A stretch of DNA of 64,000 bases, from positions 96,840-160,839 of the forward strand of contig JAPTJF010000090.1 in the NCBI GenBank assembly GCA_029339195.1, given 5' to 3'. Positions 10,584 through 20,671 of this stretch are shown one piece after another. This stretch comes from Micractinium sp. NFX-FRZ (Eukaryota; Chlorophyta; Trebouxiophyceae; Chlorellales; Chlorellaceae). Each line of letters begins with the position of its first letter. Position 1 is the stretch's first letter. Made by a program: the position numbers and the translations under genes. Below the pieces are notes generated by a model. It saw nothing but the letters and a program-made list of their open reading frames with translations. It was not told the origin of the DNA and did not search any database.

Positions 10584-11830
10584 ATGGCGCCGGTGCTGCT
10601 GCAAGTTGATTTCCCCTTTACGGGCCCCTTTGGGGACGCCATGACCGAGGGGATGCGGGGGCTGGCAGAGTCGATTGCTCAGGAGCCCGGCTTCATCTGG
10701 AAGGCAAGCTTGCACGTGTGCTGCCCCTGTGTTGCAAGCAAAGAGAAGCGAGGCACGAGGGGGCGCTCTGGATACAGGGCCGGCACAGTAGGTCTGTAGG
10801 GAGTGGCAGAGGGACGTTTGGAAGGTAGGGCATGTAAGCAAGCGGGAGAGGTGGGGACAGTGTGGTGCGCAGGGGGCGGAAGGCAAGGGGCAGAGGCAGG
10901 GGCCGGAGGGGGCGGGAGTGGCTGGTGAAGCAAGGGATGTGGTTGGAAGACAGCGGGGCATGATAAGGCAGAGAGCGGGGCAAGATGAGGCAGGCGGGGC
11001 AACCCAGGGGCTGGGGGTACGCCGGCGGGCCAGGTGGACGGGCCTGCAGGCGGGCCTGGTCCGGTCCCAGAGCTTGCAAACAAAAGGCGCTCCCTCCCAC
11101 ACAGCGGGCATGCCCGTGGGCCACCCTCTCTCCCTGCATGGAGATTTCCACGGTGGTTGAAGGACGGCAGGAGGCAGGTGGCACCTGTGTACCCTCACGC
11201 TGGTGCATCCCTCCTCTGCCTTCCTCCATGCTGCCTGCCCCAGCGCAGGTGTGGACGGAGAGCGAGGAGCGGCAGGAGGCGGGCGGCATCTACCTGTTTG
11301 CCGACCGCGCGTCGGCGGACGCGTACATTGAGATGCACACCGCGCGGCTCAAGGGGTTTGGCGTGCCCACAGTGAACGTCAAGGTGATGAGGGGTGCAGC
11401 CCGGAGCCGCCTTGCCTGCATGAGTTAGTTCCCTAAGCAAGGGCGCGGCGCCCCAGGGAGCACATATGTGGCGTCACGTTGGTTGATGGTGGCGTGCGAT
11501 TGGAGGCGGCGTGGCCGGGCTGTGTGGGTGCGGCGTTGTTGGGCGGGGCGCAAGAGCGGGGGCATGCAGTGGTGCGGCACACGAGTGCGGATGGTGTTGG
11601 GGTGGTGCCGGAGGAAGTGGGGGGGCACAGGCAGCCTCGTGCCTTGTGCGCCACGCACATCCCAACTGCCACGCAATGCAGCTCTGTGCAGCACATGCAC
11701 TGTCCACCTCCCCTGCCCTGCCCGTTGCTCTGCTCTTGAGCAACCACAAACACACCTCTTCCCATGGCCGCTGCAGGTGTTCAATGTGAACGAGGCACTG
11801 TCAGTCATTGACAAGGCCACCCTGAAGTGA
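10584..11830 (+). CDS. YdhR-type putative monooxygenase
   Basis: Small ferredoxin-like-fold protein of the YdhR family, known from bacteria as a putative monooxygenase; substrate unknown. Exons 10584-10703, 11249-11383 and 11777-11830 give 102 aa, the usual family length. The family signature is strong: [11 protein letters not shown] near the N-terminus, then QEPGFIWK joined by splicing to [27 protein letters not shown], and a [11 protein letters not shown] end. No targeting peptide is visible, so cytosolic. The first intron must start with GC (aag|gcaagc) because GFIWK joins VWTES across it exactly as in the bacterial protein. A bacterial origin followed by intron gain is plausible. Confidence 0.92.
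11151..11297 (+). repeat. Exon-edge echo, YdhR-like exon 2
   Basis: Exon 2 bases around 11262-11297 (ggagcggcaggaggcgggc) are mirrored about 105 bases upstream in intron 1 near 11157-11190 (ggacggcaggaggcaggtgg). The copy is decayed. Confidence 0.55.
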
Positions 11831-13279
11831 CCACGGCTGCAGACACGAAGGGGTTTTGAGAGATTATTCATCAATGAGAGAGCTCGGCTGTTTACAAGTG
11901 GAATGTACCATTGGTACCAGCACTGCTGAACGCCCACCGAGGGCAAGCAGATCGCGGCAGCGGCGGCGGTGCAGTGGCGCGGCCGCAGCGGTGCAGTGTG
12001 GCGGCAGCGGCCAGCGGGGGATGCGGGGTCCGGTCGGGCTGCCCAGCGTTTCGGAGATGTTGCCGCCCTGTCAGCACCCCGCTTGCCCCCCATATATGAT
12101 GTTGCTCCTGATTTACTGCTGTAGCTTGAAGGCACCTGTGTGAGAGTACGAATTGCAAGGGCATACTCACAAGAGCGGCAGCAGCGCCCCACTAGCAGGG
12201 GCGGCCACACCACACACGTGACAGGAGCGCCTCACACCAGCCTGACGGCACACAACGGCACTCCCGAGAGCTCTGTGAGGGCTGCAAGCGCTCATGCAGG
12301 GCGGAGGCTCATTGTGCAATGTGGCGCAGCCCTGGGGTGCCAGCCCAGCTGCCAGACAGCCAGTGGGCGCCTGCCGGGGCGCCCTGGGCAGGGTTGCCCA
12401 GACAGGGCCCAGCCAACCCCCGCTCGTCTGAACCCGCACGCTGCCGTTTGAACACCAGTGGCCGGGTGAGGCAGGCAAGCAAGCAGGCCGGGGCGCGGTT
12501 AACGCAGGCAGGCAGGCAAGCAGGCAGGCACGCAGGTGGGCAGCCAGGCGGGGAGGCGAGGAGGCACGGGGGAGGCAGGCAGGGTGGTGCAGGGGTGAAT
12601 AGGGTCGTGTGCAGCCTGGCGCCTTTCACAGTGCAGCACACAGCTGGTTGCGCTGGAGTGTGCAGCATTGCCACACGCGCACCAACCACTGTTGCGCCCG
12701 CCTTGTCAGCCCTGGTCTGGTTCGGCCGAGCTACATACACGTTCATCTTACAAGGCTTCGACTAAAGATCCATATGCAAAAGGGATAAGCACACACACGT
12801 GCAAAGGCACACATAGCAAGAGGCAGAGGCATGCGTCTCGAGCGGTGGCAGCGGGGTGGTCTGAATATTCATTGGGGCAAAAATGCGGTGGCCTGAGGGG
12901 TTAAAATTTACGTCACCAACCAGACTCTGCCAACGGGTGGCAGCAGCGCATGCGGCTCGCAGGACGGAGAAAAGCAAAAAAGAAAACTGTGAGAACTGTG
13001 TGGGTGGAGACGCCTCTGCTTCTGTGAAAACAACGCAACCAGCTGACCCGGCGGAAAGGCTCAACGGGCTAAGCCCCCTACCGCGCAGGCACCGCGGCAA
13101 TTAGCAGAGAGCTGCCCACATGCCGCCGCCACCGCGGGCACGGGCTCCTGCCCTCGCCAGCAGGCCGGCAGCCGATAGCCGCAGCTGGGCCTTGGGTCAC
13201 AGGCAGTGGCAGTCTCGCGGCTAGAGCAGGCTCCGAGTCACCGCCGCCGGCTGGCAGCTGTTGCAGGCGTGTCAGGCTA
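11831..13279. other. Convergent intergenic region with CAGG-type repeats
   Basis: Lies between two 3' ends (YdhR-like on plus, ALDH on minus). About 12466-12590 is a gcaggcaggcaagcaggcag-type low-complexity stretch. No gene or RNA was recognised. It probably holds both 3' UTRs. Confidence 0.6.
12748..12752 (-). terminator. Candidate TGTAA polyadenylation signal for ALDH
   Basis: TTACA on the plus strand reads TGTAA on the minus strand, the usual chlorophyte poly(A) signal. It lies about 530 bases past the ALDH stop codon. Confidence 0.35.
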
Positions 13280-16200
13280 TCACACCCAGGCCTGGTTATC
13301 TTCCAGGGACTGGTAGATGGCCTTGGTCTGGGTGTAAGCCTCCAGGGCGTCTGCAAGAGGGAACAGGAACAAATGCATGAATTGGCCAGAAGTCAGTGGT
13401 GTGATGCTGGCGCGGGATGGGCAGCGGAGCAGTGCGGTGGGCAGGCCCACGTGCGGGCACAGTGGCAAGCCAGCAAGCGGCAGGGGCAAGCGGCAGGGGC
13501 CAACTGCAGGGGCCATGCAACTAAACTAGCCAGGAGGCGGCGGGGCGCGGCGGGCGGCGGCGGCGTGGCTCACACTCTCCCTTGTCGCGCCCCACGCCGC
13601 TGCTCTTGTAGCCGCCAAAGGGCACGGCAGACTCGTACACATTGTAGGTGTTCACCCTGGCACGGGAGAGGGAGCGGGAGGGCGAAGCAGGTGAGCAGGG
13701 GGTGCGAAGCAGGTGAGCCACACAGTGGCACCTCCTGCGCCCACACAATTGAAGCATCCACCTCACCTTTGGCGTGCATACGGCACTCATCCCGCCCCCG
13801 CGCTTTTGAAGCAGTATCCCCCACTTCAGGGCACAAGAAGCGGGCCCTCGTTCCCCTGCGCCGCCGCGCTGCGCCCCCCCACCCCGCCTCACCACACAGT
13901 GCCGGCCTTGAGGGCGCGCGACACGGTGTTGATGAAGTTGACGTCATTGGAGAGGATGCCAGAGGCGAGGCCAAACTCGTTGGCGTTGGCGCGCTTGATC
14001 ACCTGCCGGGAGGCACAGCAGGCACAGCAGGCAGTGAATCAAATTTTCAAGTTTGGAGGAGGTACCGAATTTGGAGAAGGTACAGAGTTATAGATTGTTC
14101 TAGTCAGAATCAACAAGAGGCGAGGTTACAGTGCCAGTCTGTGGGTGGGCGTTGGGGCGCTGGATCACACGCTGACGGCGTCAGCGAGGGCTTTGAATGC
14201 CAAAGCATGGTGGTAGGCAGAATTGGCAGCACAAGCACACACACATGCGCACACGCGCACAAGCACAGGGGCGAGCTGGCTCCTGTGGCCCCACCTCTTC
14301 TGTGGTGTGGAACTTGAGGATGGACTGCACGGGGCCAAAAATCTCCTCCTTGGCGATGCGCATCTCCTCAGTCACGTCAGCAAACACGGTGGGCTCCACC
14401 TGCGTTGTGGGGCAGAAGGAAACAGCGCCAAGAGGTTGTGAAATGGCAACAAAGAGAGCCAGGGAAAAGGCAGCGGGCACTGCAGGCGGCCGGCCGCCGC
14501 CACCCAACCGCAAGGTTTGATGGGCGAGGGAACAGCATGAGAATGAGAGAGCCGAGTGTTGAATGCGTTTGATTTTTTCAGCTCTAGGGTGCTGTGCCCC
14601 AGAGCGGGAGGCAGGCAGGTGGAGAACATCAAGCAACTCCTGCCATGGTTCACCCCTCCTCCCAAGCGTGAGCTCCCTGCCCGCCTGGCCACTCACAAAG
14701 TAGCCCTTGTCGCCGTGGCGCTTGCCGCCGCACAGAAGCTTGGCGCCCTCCCGCTGCCCAATGTCCAGGTAAGACAGGATCTGGGGGAGGGGCCGGGAGG
14801 TGGGGGTGGGCGTGGGGTGGGGATGTTGGCTTTGGTCAAGGCATGGGAGGAAGGCAAGGGAGGGTTGGGAGGCGCAGGAGGCGGTGGCAGTGGTGGAGCG
14901 AGCGCACGACGCGCCGCATCCCCCAACACCCCACGCTCGGCTGGCTGCCGCACCACCTGGGCAGCGTGCCGCCCGCCCACACGCCTCCATGCATGCACTC
15001 ATGTTGCAGCAACAGCAGAGGGCCGCCAAAAATGATGAACCAAACGACCCCGACCTTGTGCAACTTTACCTTGTGCAGCTGCTCCTCGTCGATCTGGGGG
15101 CCCTGCTCCACGCCGTCGCAGAAGGGGTCGCCCACCTGGGGGTGGAGGAGACGAGCAGGCACGGGGGCAGGGTGGTAATGAACGCAACTCGGCAGGACTA
15201 GGTTGGGGGCAGACGGCGAAGAGGCGAGGGGGAGCAGCCTGTGGACAGCTGGCCGGATTATGGACGGCTGCCAGTGCACAAATGTATCCCTGCTTCATCT
15301 CTGTTTCGCTGCCCCCCGGTGCACCGCCACCAATGCCACATGCCACTCACCACGCGCTTGGATGCGCGCTCCGCCGCCTTCTGACAGAATTCGTCGTAAA
15401 TGTCTGGCAGGAGGGGGGCAGGGAGGGGAGGGCAAGGATGAGGGGGAGGTGGGACGGCGATGAGGGGGAGGCACGGCTCGCAGGCGCGGGCAGAGGGCCA
15501 CTGCAGGCACCCCCCAGCGTCAGCCTCCCGCCCCCTCCCCAAAACCTCACCGGCGTGCACGTAGGTGCGTGTGCCGGCAGCGCAGCACTGGCCTGTTGTG
15601 GAGGGATTGGGGGATGCGGGGAGCACACGGTCAGCAGGCAGCAAACTGGCGAGGGCAGGGCAGCGGCGGAATGAGCAAGCGGCCTTGGCGAGCAGCTGAG
15701 GAGCAGCGACCGCAAGACGCACACCCCTGCCGCGAGCATCGGCCGTGGTTGGACACTGGTGAGGAACGGACCGTGGTTGAAGAAGCAGGCAAAGTGCGCC
15801 TGCTCCACCGCCTTGTCCACATCCACGGTGCGGTCAACCTGCGTGGGAGGAGGCATGGGGTGGGGCAGGGGGCATGGTTGTGAGAAGGAGGGCGGGAGGG
15901 GGTGGGGCAGGGGCAGGGGCCACGGATGTGAGGCTGCGGCGGAGGGAGGGCGGAAAAACAGGTGCATCGCGTGGCGGGCAGCGGGCAGCAGCAGGCCGGG
16001 ACGTTCTTGTGTGGTTGCGGGAGCTTAGCTTCCCAGCTCTGAAAGAGGCCACGAGCCGCTCTTCAACCCTGGCCTCTCCCTGCGAGCCCCTCCCACCCAC
16101 TCAAGAAGAGGGGGCTCCTGCCGCCAGGTTGTTCTCCACAAGAGGAGCCCAACATCTACTTCACCCCAACCTCTCAAAGTGCGCCCCTCCCAACCAGCTC

Positions 16201-19200
16201 ACGATGAGTGGGCTCTTGCCGCCCAGCTCCAGGGAGCAGGGCACGATGCGCTCCGCCGCCTCCCTCATGATCAGGCGCCCAATCTCAGTGGACCCTGCAG
16301 GTCGTGGAAACGTGAGTATGGCAACATTACGGTGAGCGGGAATAGGGTTCCCAGTCTCAGCGGACCCTGCAACTAAAACGAATGATGATGAGCATGGCAA
16401 ACAGGGAGGTCGGCAGTGGTGGGTGGGAATAGTGGGCGCCCAGTTGCAGTGGAACCTGCAGGTGAGTGAGGGCCAGGCCCGCACATGCCCAACAGCAGCC
16501 TCCCAGCCACACCGCTCGCCGGTGAGCTTGTCCACGCCGCCCTACTCAACCCTAATCCTATCTGAACTCAGCCCAGCCCCATGCACCCAGCCGCATCCCT
16601 CCGACTGCGCTCACCGGTGAAGGCCAGCTTGTCCACGCCGGGGTTGCGGCAGATGGCGGCGCCCGCAGTGGGACCGTAGCCTGCGCAGACAAGGCAATGC
16701 GGGCACAGGGTCAGCACGGGGCCGGCAGGCAGAGCAGAGCAGCCAGTGCGCTCCCTTCCGAGAGCGGTGAGCCCGGAAACGGTAGGGCCGACAGTCCAGG
16801 CAGCGCTTGCTGCCTGCCTCCCACTTGCAGCCCACGGGCCCTGCACGCCTGCCTGCCCCCCTGCCCCCTCCCTCCCTGCCGCCCGCCTCACCGGGCAGGA
16901 TGTTGACGGTGCCCGCAGGAATGCCGGCCTCCTGGCACAGCGTGGCAAAGCGCAGCGCGTTGAGGGGCGTCTGCTCGGCGGGCTTGAGCACCACGCAGTT
17001 GCCGGCGGCCAGGGCGGGGGCCACCTTCCAGGCCAGCATCAGCCTGCAGGGCGGCAGAAGAAGTGGTGGGGTGGGGAGGGTGAGGCAGGTGGTGGCCAAC
17101 ACAGGTGGTGGGCAGGGAGAGCCGGCCAGGGCGGGGCCACACTCCAGGCCGGCACGAGCCTGCAATTGGCCCGGGGGGAGTAGAGATAACACGATGTGGT
17201 GAAGAGAGGCAGAGGAGACGAGGTTTGCAATAACACCTATCAGGGCAGGTTCTCAGGGCACGCCCTCTGTCCCCCCGCCACCACAAATCACTGCACAGGG
17301 CTCTCCCGAGCGGCCACCACTTCTGTGCGCACTCACAGGGGGAAGTTCCAGGGGATGATCTGCCCCACCACGCCAATGGGCTCGTGCAGGGTGTAGGCAA
17401 AGTGCTGGCGGCAGGGGCGGGGGGGGGAGGGGAGCAGGAGGGAGAAGGGGAGACGGCAATGGGTGAGCGGGCAAGCGGGCCGTGGAGCAGGGGCGAGCAG
17501 GCAGAGGGGGAGAGGGACAAGGGGGTGAGCAGGGCGGGAAGGGCATGGCCAATGAAGCAGCGGCACAGTGCAGCAGCACATGCAGCGCGCTGCCTGCTTC
17601 ATCAGGGCTGTCGCACAGACAGGCATGCACAGCTGCTTGCAAGCAACATCAGCACACTGCAGGAGCTGGCCCCGTGCCTCACATGCTGGCCACCCCAAGC
17701 AAAACGCCAACCGCCCTCACCTTGCCCAGCATGGTGTCGCAGGGGATCGTCTTGCCGTGGATCTTGTCGGCCCAGCCAGCAAAGTAGCTGCGGGGATGGG
17801 AAACAGTCAAGAGGGGCAGTTGTGGCTGGGTGTCGGGCATTGCTGGCAGCACCACAGCACAGGGGCAGGGCATGGGTAGCCCCAGCCGCAGCCCCCCGGT
17901 CGCTGACAGCCTCATCTGCCTCAGCAGCGCCCGGTACAACACACACACGCGCACACACGAGCGCCAAGACACGCCTGGCCACCCGCCCGCCTCACCGGAA
18001 GTGGTCTGCCGACAGTGGGATGTCTGCTAGCTTGGACATTGCCAGCGGCTTGCCGTTGTCGAGCGACTCGATGCCGGCCATCTCCTCGGCATTGGCCTCA
18101 ATCAGCTCGGCCAGCTTGATCAGAATCTGCATCAGAGTGATGTGGCAATACAACCAATTAACGAATGCATTTGAACGAATCTCATTCAGGGGCCAGCCAA
18201 GCATTTGCGACCTTCAATCAGGTCGCTTAGCTTGGTGAGGAGGGAAGTGACGACCGGGCAAAGCATTGCTGCTGGCAGGGGCGGCAGCGGCAGGGAGGCT
18301 GACATCTTGGCACAACAGGCAGGCAGGCGGGTGGGCCCCACCTTGCCGCGCTGCTTGCCGCCCATGCGGGGCCACTCGCCCTCGTCAAACGCCTTGCGCG
18401 CGGCAGCCACCGCCCTGCAGGGGGTGCCGGGGCGGGAGGCAGGGGCGGGATGAGGCTGGGTGCGCACTGCAGCAGGTCAGGTGCATCTGCTCTTCTGAGT
18501 CTGCCCAGCACACACCCACCACGCCCGACAGCCACTTCCACGTCCTTAGAACGCAAGGGGTGCGGTTTCCTGTCCTTTGCCCTCCAGAAGGGAATTATTC
18601 CAAACCGGCCTCCCTCCTTGATTCCCACTGTCCCACATCCTCGGGAGGTGCCCCTGCCTCGATCACCAACCTTCCTTGCCACCCAGTCATCCCACATGAA
18701 AATAGAACCACACAAACTCCACGCGTCCTCCTTGTCCGTGTCAGCCTGAGCCACACCATAACACTTTCTCGCCTGCTCAGCTCCCCCAGCATATCCGACC
18801 CACGTGCCAAACAGGACATCACTTGTGAAAAACAATAATCTCACCTGGCCGCGTCCCCCTTGTCAGCCTCGCCACACAGAACGCTTCCCTGCCTTCTCGT
18901 CTCCCCCCAGCAATCCACGGGCCAAACAGAAACTCAATCAAAGAAGAAGAAACAGCACTCACTTGTCCACATCCGCCTTGTCGGCCTCGGCCACGCGGAA
19001 CACCTCCTCCCCGTTGCGCGGGTCCAGCACCGGGAAGGTCTTGCCGCTCACGGCGTCCACCCACTGGCCGCCGATGAAGAGCTGCGGGCAAAGAGAAACA
19101 GGAAGTGAGAGGGGGGCCAGGGTGTGGGGGGAGGGGTGCTTTGACAGTGCGGGGTGCCGAGCAGGTGGGAGGGGTGGGGGGGGGCCACCGGCGGGGAACG

Positions 19201-19659
19201 CAACAGGGGAGGCACAACAGGCGGCGGGACTCAGGTCAAGGAGGCAGCAGTAGGGTTGCAGGAGGGCTGGTATCACTGCATGCTTTGCCAGCAGCCAGCT
19301 GAATTTGGAAGGCCTGGGCACGCAACCCGCTGAGGTGGCGGGCCGGCATCCGCGGCAGGGTTACCTCAGCCCCGCCACACACACCCGCGCTCAGCTGCTG
19401 CCTGGGGCAGGTACTAGGCCTCACCTGGTTGGGCACATTCTTCAGCAGTGGGTTGGCGCTGCCGTTGGTGGGCTTCACCACGGGGTGCGCGGGGGCAGCC
19501 TCGGAACTGCGGAGACAACGCCATCGGGGCGCAGGATGTGTTTGTGAGGGCTTTCTTGATTGGTTGCACGCGCCGCAAGACCCCAAACACCCTCCGAGCA
19601 CGGCACCCGAGACGCCGAGACAAGTGCCCGCGAAACCCTCACCCAACGATCGACGGCAT
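13280..19659 (-). CDS. ALDH2: Aldehyde dehydrogenase, family 2 (NAD+), cytosolic type
   Basis: Oxidises aldehydes to carboxylic acids with NAD+. Nineteen exons (high to low): 19643-19659, 19425-19506, 18963-19081, 18342-18414, 17996-18126, 17721-17787, 17337-17404, 16892-17043, 16615-16680, 16203-16294, 15772-15838, 15551-15592, 15351-15403, 15070-15135, 14697-14780, 14295-14399, 13893-14002, 13574-13656, 13280-13350; 515 aa. Landmarks: [38 protein letters not shown], the general-base loop [10 protein letters not shown], the catalytic cysteine in [20 protein letters not shown], and WVNTYNV. Full family length. The N-terminus ([17 protein letters not shown]) is not a clear transit peptide. The initiator exon is only 17 nt; exon 11 uses a weak gt-ccgt donor. 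Catalytic residues are intact, so it should be active. Confidence 0.95.
16279..16463 (-). repeat. Triple exon-edge echo, ALDH exon 10 acceptor
   Basis: The exon 10 start with acceptor (16279-16301) recurs at about 16350-16372 and 16438-16462 in the intron, each keeping a caatctcagtggaccctgca-like core. Confidence 0.8.
17007..17166 (-). repeat. Exon-edge echo, ALDH exon 8 acceptor
   Basis: 17007-17050 (start of exon 8 and its acceptor) is repeated at 17124-17166 in the intron with a handful of changes. The acceptor AG is kept in the copy. Confidence 0.85.
18722..19030 (-). repeat. Triple ~120-bp echo at ALDH exon 3 donor
   Basis: The donor end of exon 3 (from about 18957) is copied at about 18839-18915 and again, more decayed, from about 18722. 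Shared blocks include ccttgtc-gcctcg-cacac and the following pyrimidine-rich stretch. Confidence 0.7.
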
Positions 19660-19756
19660 CTTGCGGCTGGAGGTCACACGGACGCGGGGGTTGAGTGGGG
19701 GGAACAGGGGAGGACACCCGCTTTAAGGCCGTGTGTCATGCCTGCTGGGCAAAAAT

Positions 19757-19784
19757 CCTACTCAGCCGACCCCTGCTGAGTAGG
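19757..19784. promoter_or_regulatory. Perfect 9-bp hairpin upstream of ALDH
   Basis: CCTACTCAG at 19757-19765 is followed after a 10-base loop by its exact complement CTGAGTAGG at 19776-19784. It lies about 100-125 bases upstream of the ALDH start codon, so it could be a dyad binding site or a 5' UTR hairpin. Confidence 0.5.
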
Positions 19785-20019
19785 AGGAGTCAGCTTTGGC
19801 CCCTTTTCCAGGCTGCCATTTCAGGGTCCTTCCCCTGCGTTGTCAAGTCACTTATAGAACCCAACAGCCAAGCTGCTAGGGAGCCTTCTATGTGGGTGCA
19901 CATGTGCCCGCAGCGCCGCCAGCTGGCGCTTGCCCCTGGCTTCCCGGTCACTGATGACACACGCATGATGGCAACACCTTTTTCCGCGTGCAATGCGTCT
20001 GGAGAGCCAGTGCTGCAAC

Positions 20020-20024
20020 TTACA
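20020..20024 (-). terminator. Candidate TGTAA polyadenylation signal for enoyl-ACP reductase
   Basis: TTACA on the plus strand, about 650 bases past the stop codon of the minus-strand gene. Confidence 0.3.
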
Positions 20025-20671
20025 ATGCTGTGTCATGTGGTGGGGGCAAGCATTGTTATGGACATGGATATGCATATGGGAAGGTGGGTCGTGTGGCGGC
20101 GACAAAAACTGGCGGGGTGGGGGGCGGCCACAAGCTGTGCAGGGGCAGCCGCAACATGCGGCGCGTCACGCCCCCCCCAGCCCACGGGGCGCCCCCCACC
20201 CTCGCGCGCGCTCCAATACGTATGTTCGTGGGGCAGAATGAGTGAGACGATTGTGTGCAGAAGAGGCGTGCAGAGAAAAGCAATGAAATGACTCAACAGC
20301 CAGCCGGTTTGGGGCAGCAAGGGCCACGCGTGCTGGGCGGCTGAGGGCCCAACCCGCCGTGCCCCGCCGAGCCTCACTTAGCTCAGCAGAACGGTGCGGA
20401 CGCGGCCCCAGCTCTCCTGACGTCACGACGGTAGCACCAGGGCTGAGCACGCGAGGCATCACTCTCCTCCACAACCCCGCAGCACCTTGTCAGCCGCCAC
20501 GCTCGCGCCTGCCGTACTTCTTCCGAAGGCCGTGGTTCCGGCTGCTTAGCCGCCAGCTGCCCAGCCGCCAGATGTGCAGAAGCTGCCGGCCTTGAGAGGC
20601 CAGCTGCTGTGGCTGCCTGCTGTGCATACGGCTGCCGCTGTGCATACGGCCCGCCCGGGAGGGCTGCCTGC

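Larger units (their letters stand above)
19660..20671. other. Intergenic region, ALDH promoter / enoyl-ACP reductase 3' end
   Basis: Both flanking genes are on the minus strand, so this holds the ALDH promoter and the FabI-like 3' UTR. No protein family or RNA was recognised; plus-strand frames here lack any domain. Confidence 0.5.

Noticed and set aside
12466..12590. Possible telomere- or CRISPR-like short repeats
   Set aside because: Simple CAGG/CAAG low-complexity sequence without unit structure.
19695..20291. 198-codon plus-strand frame between ALDH and enoyl-ACP reductase
   Set aside because: No domain, no exon chain, composition of intergenic DNA; the region must contain the ALDH promoter.
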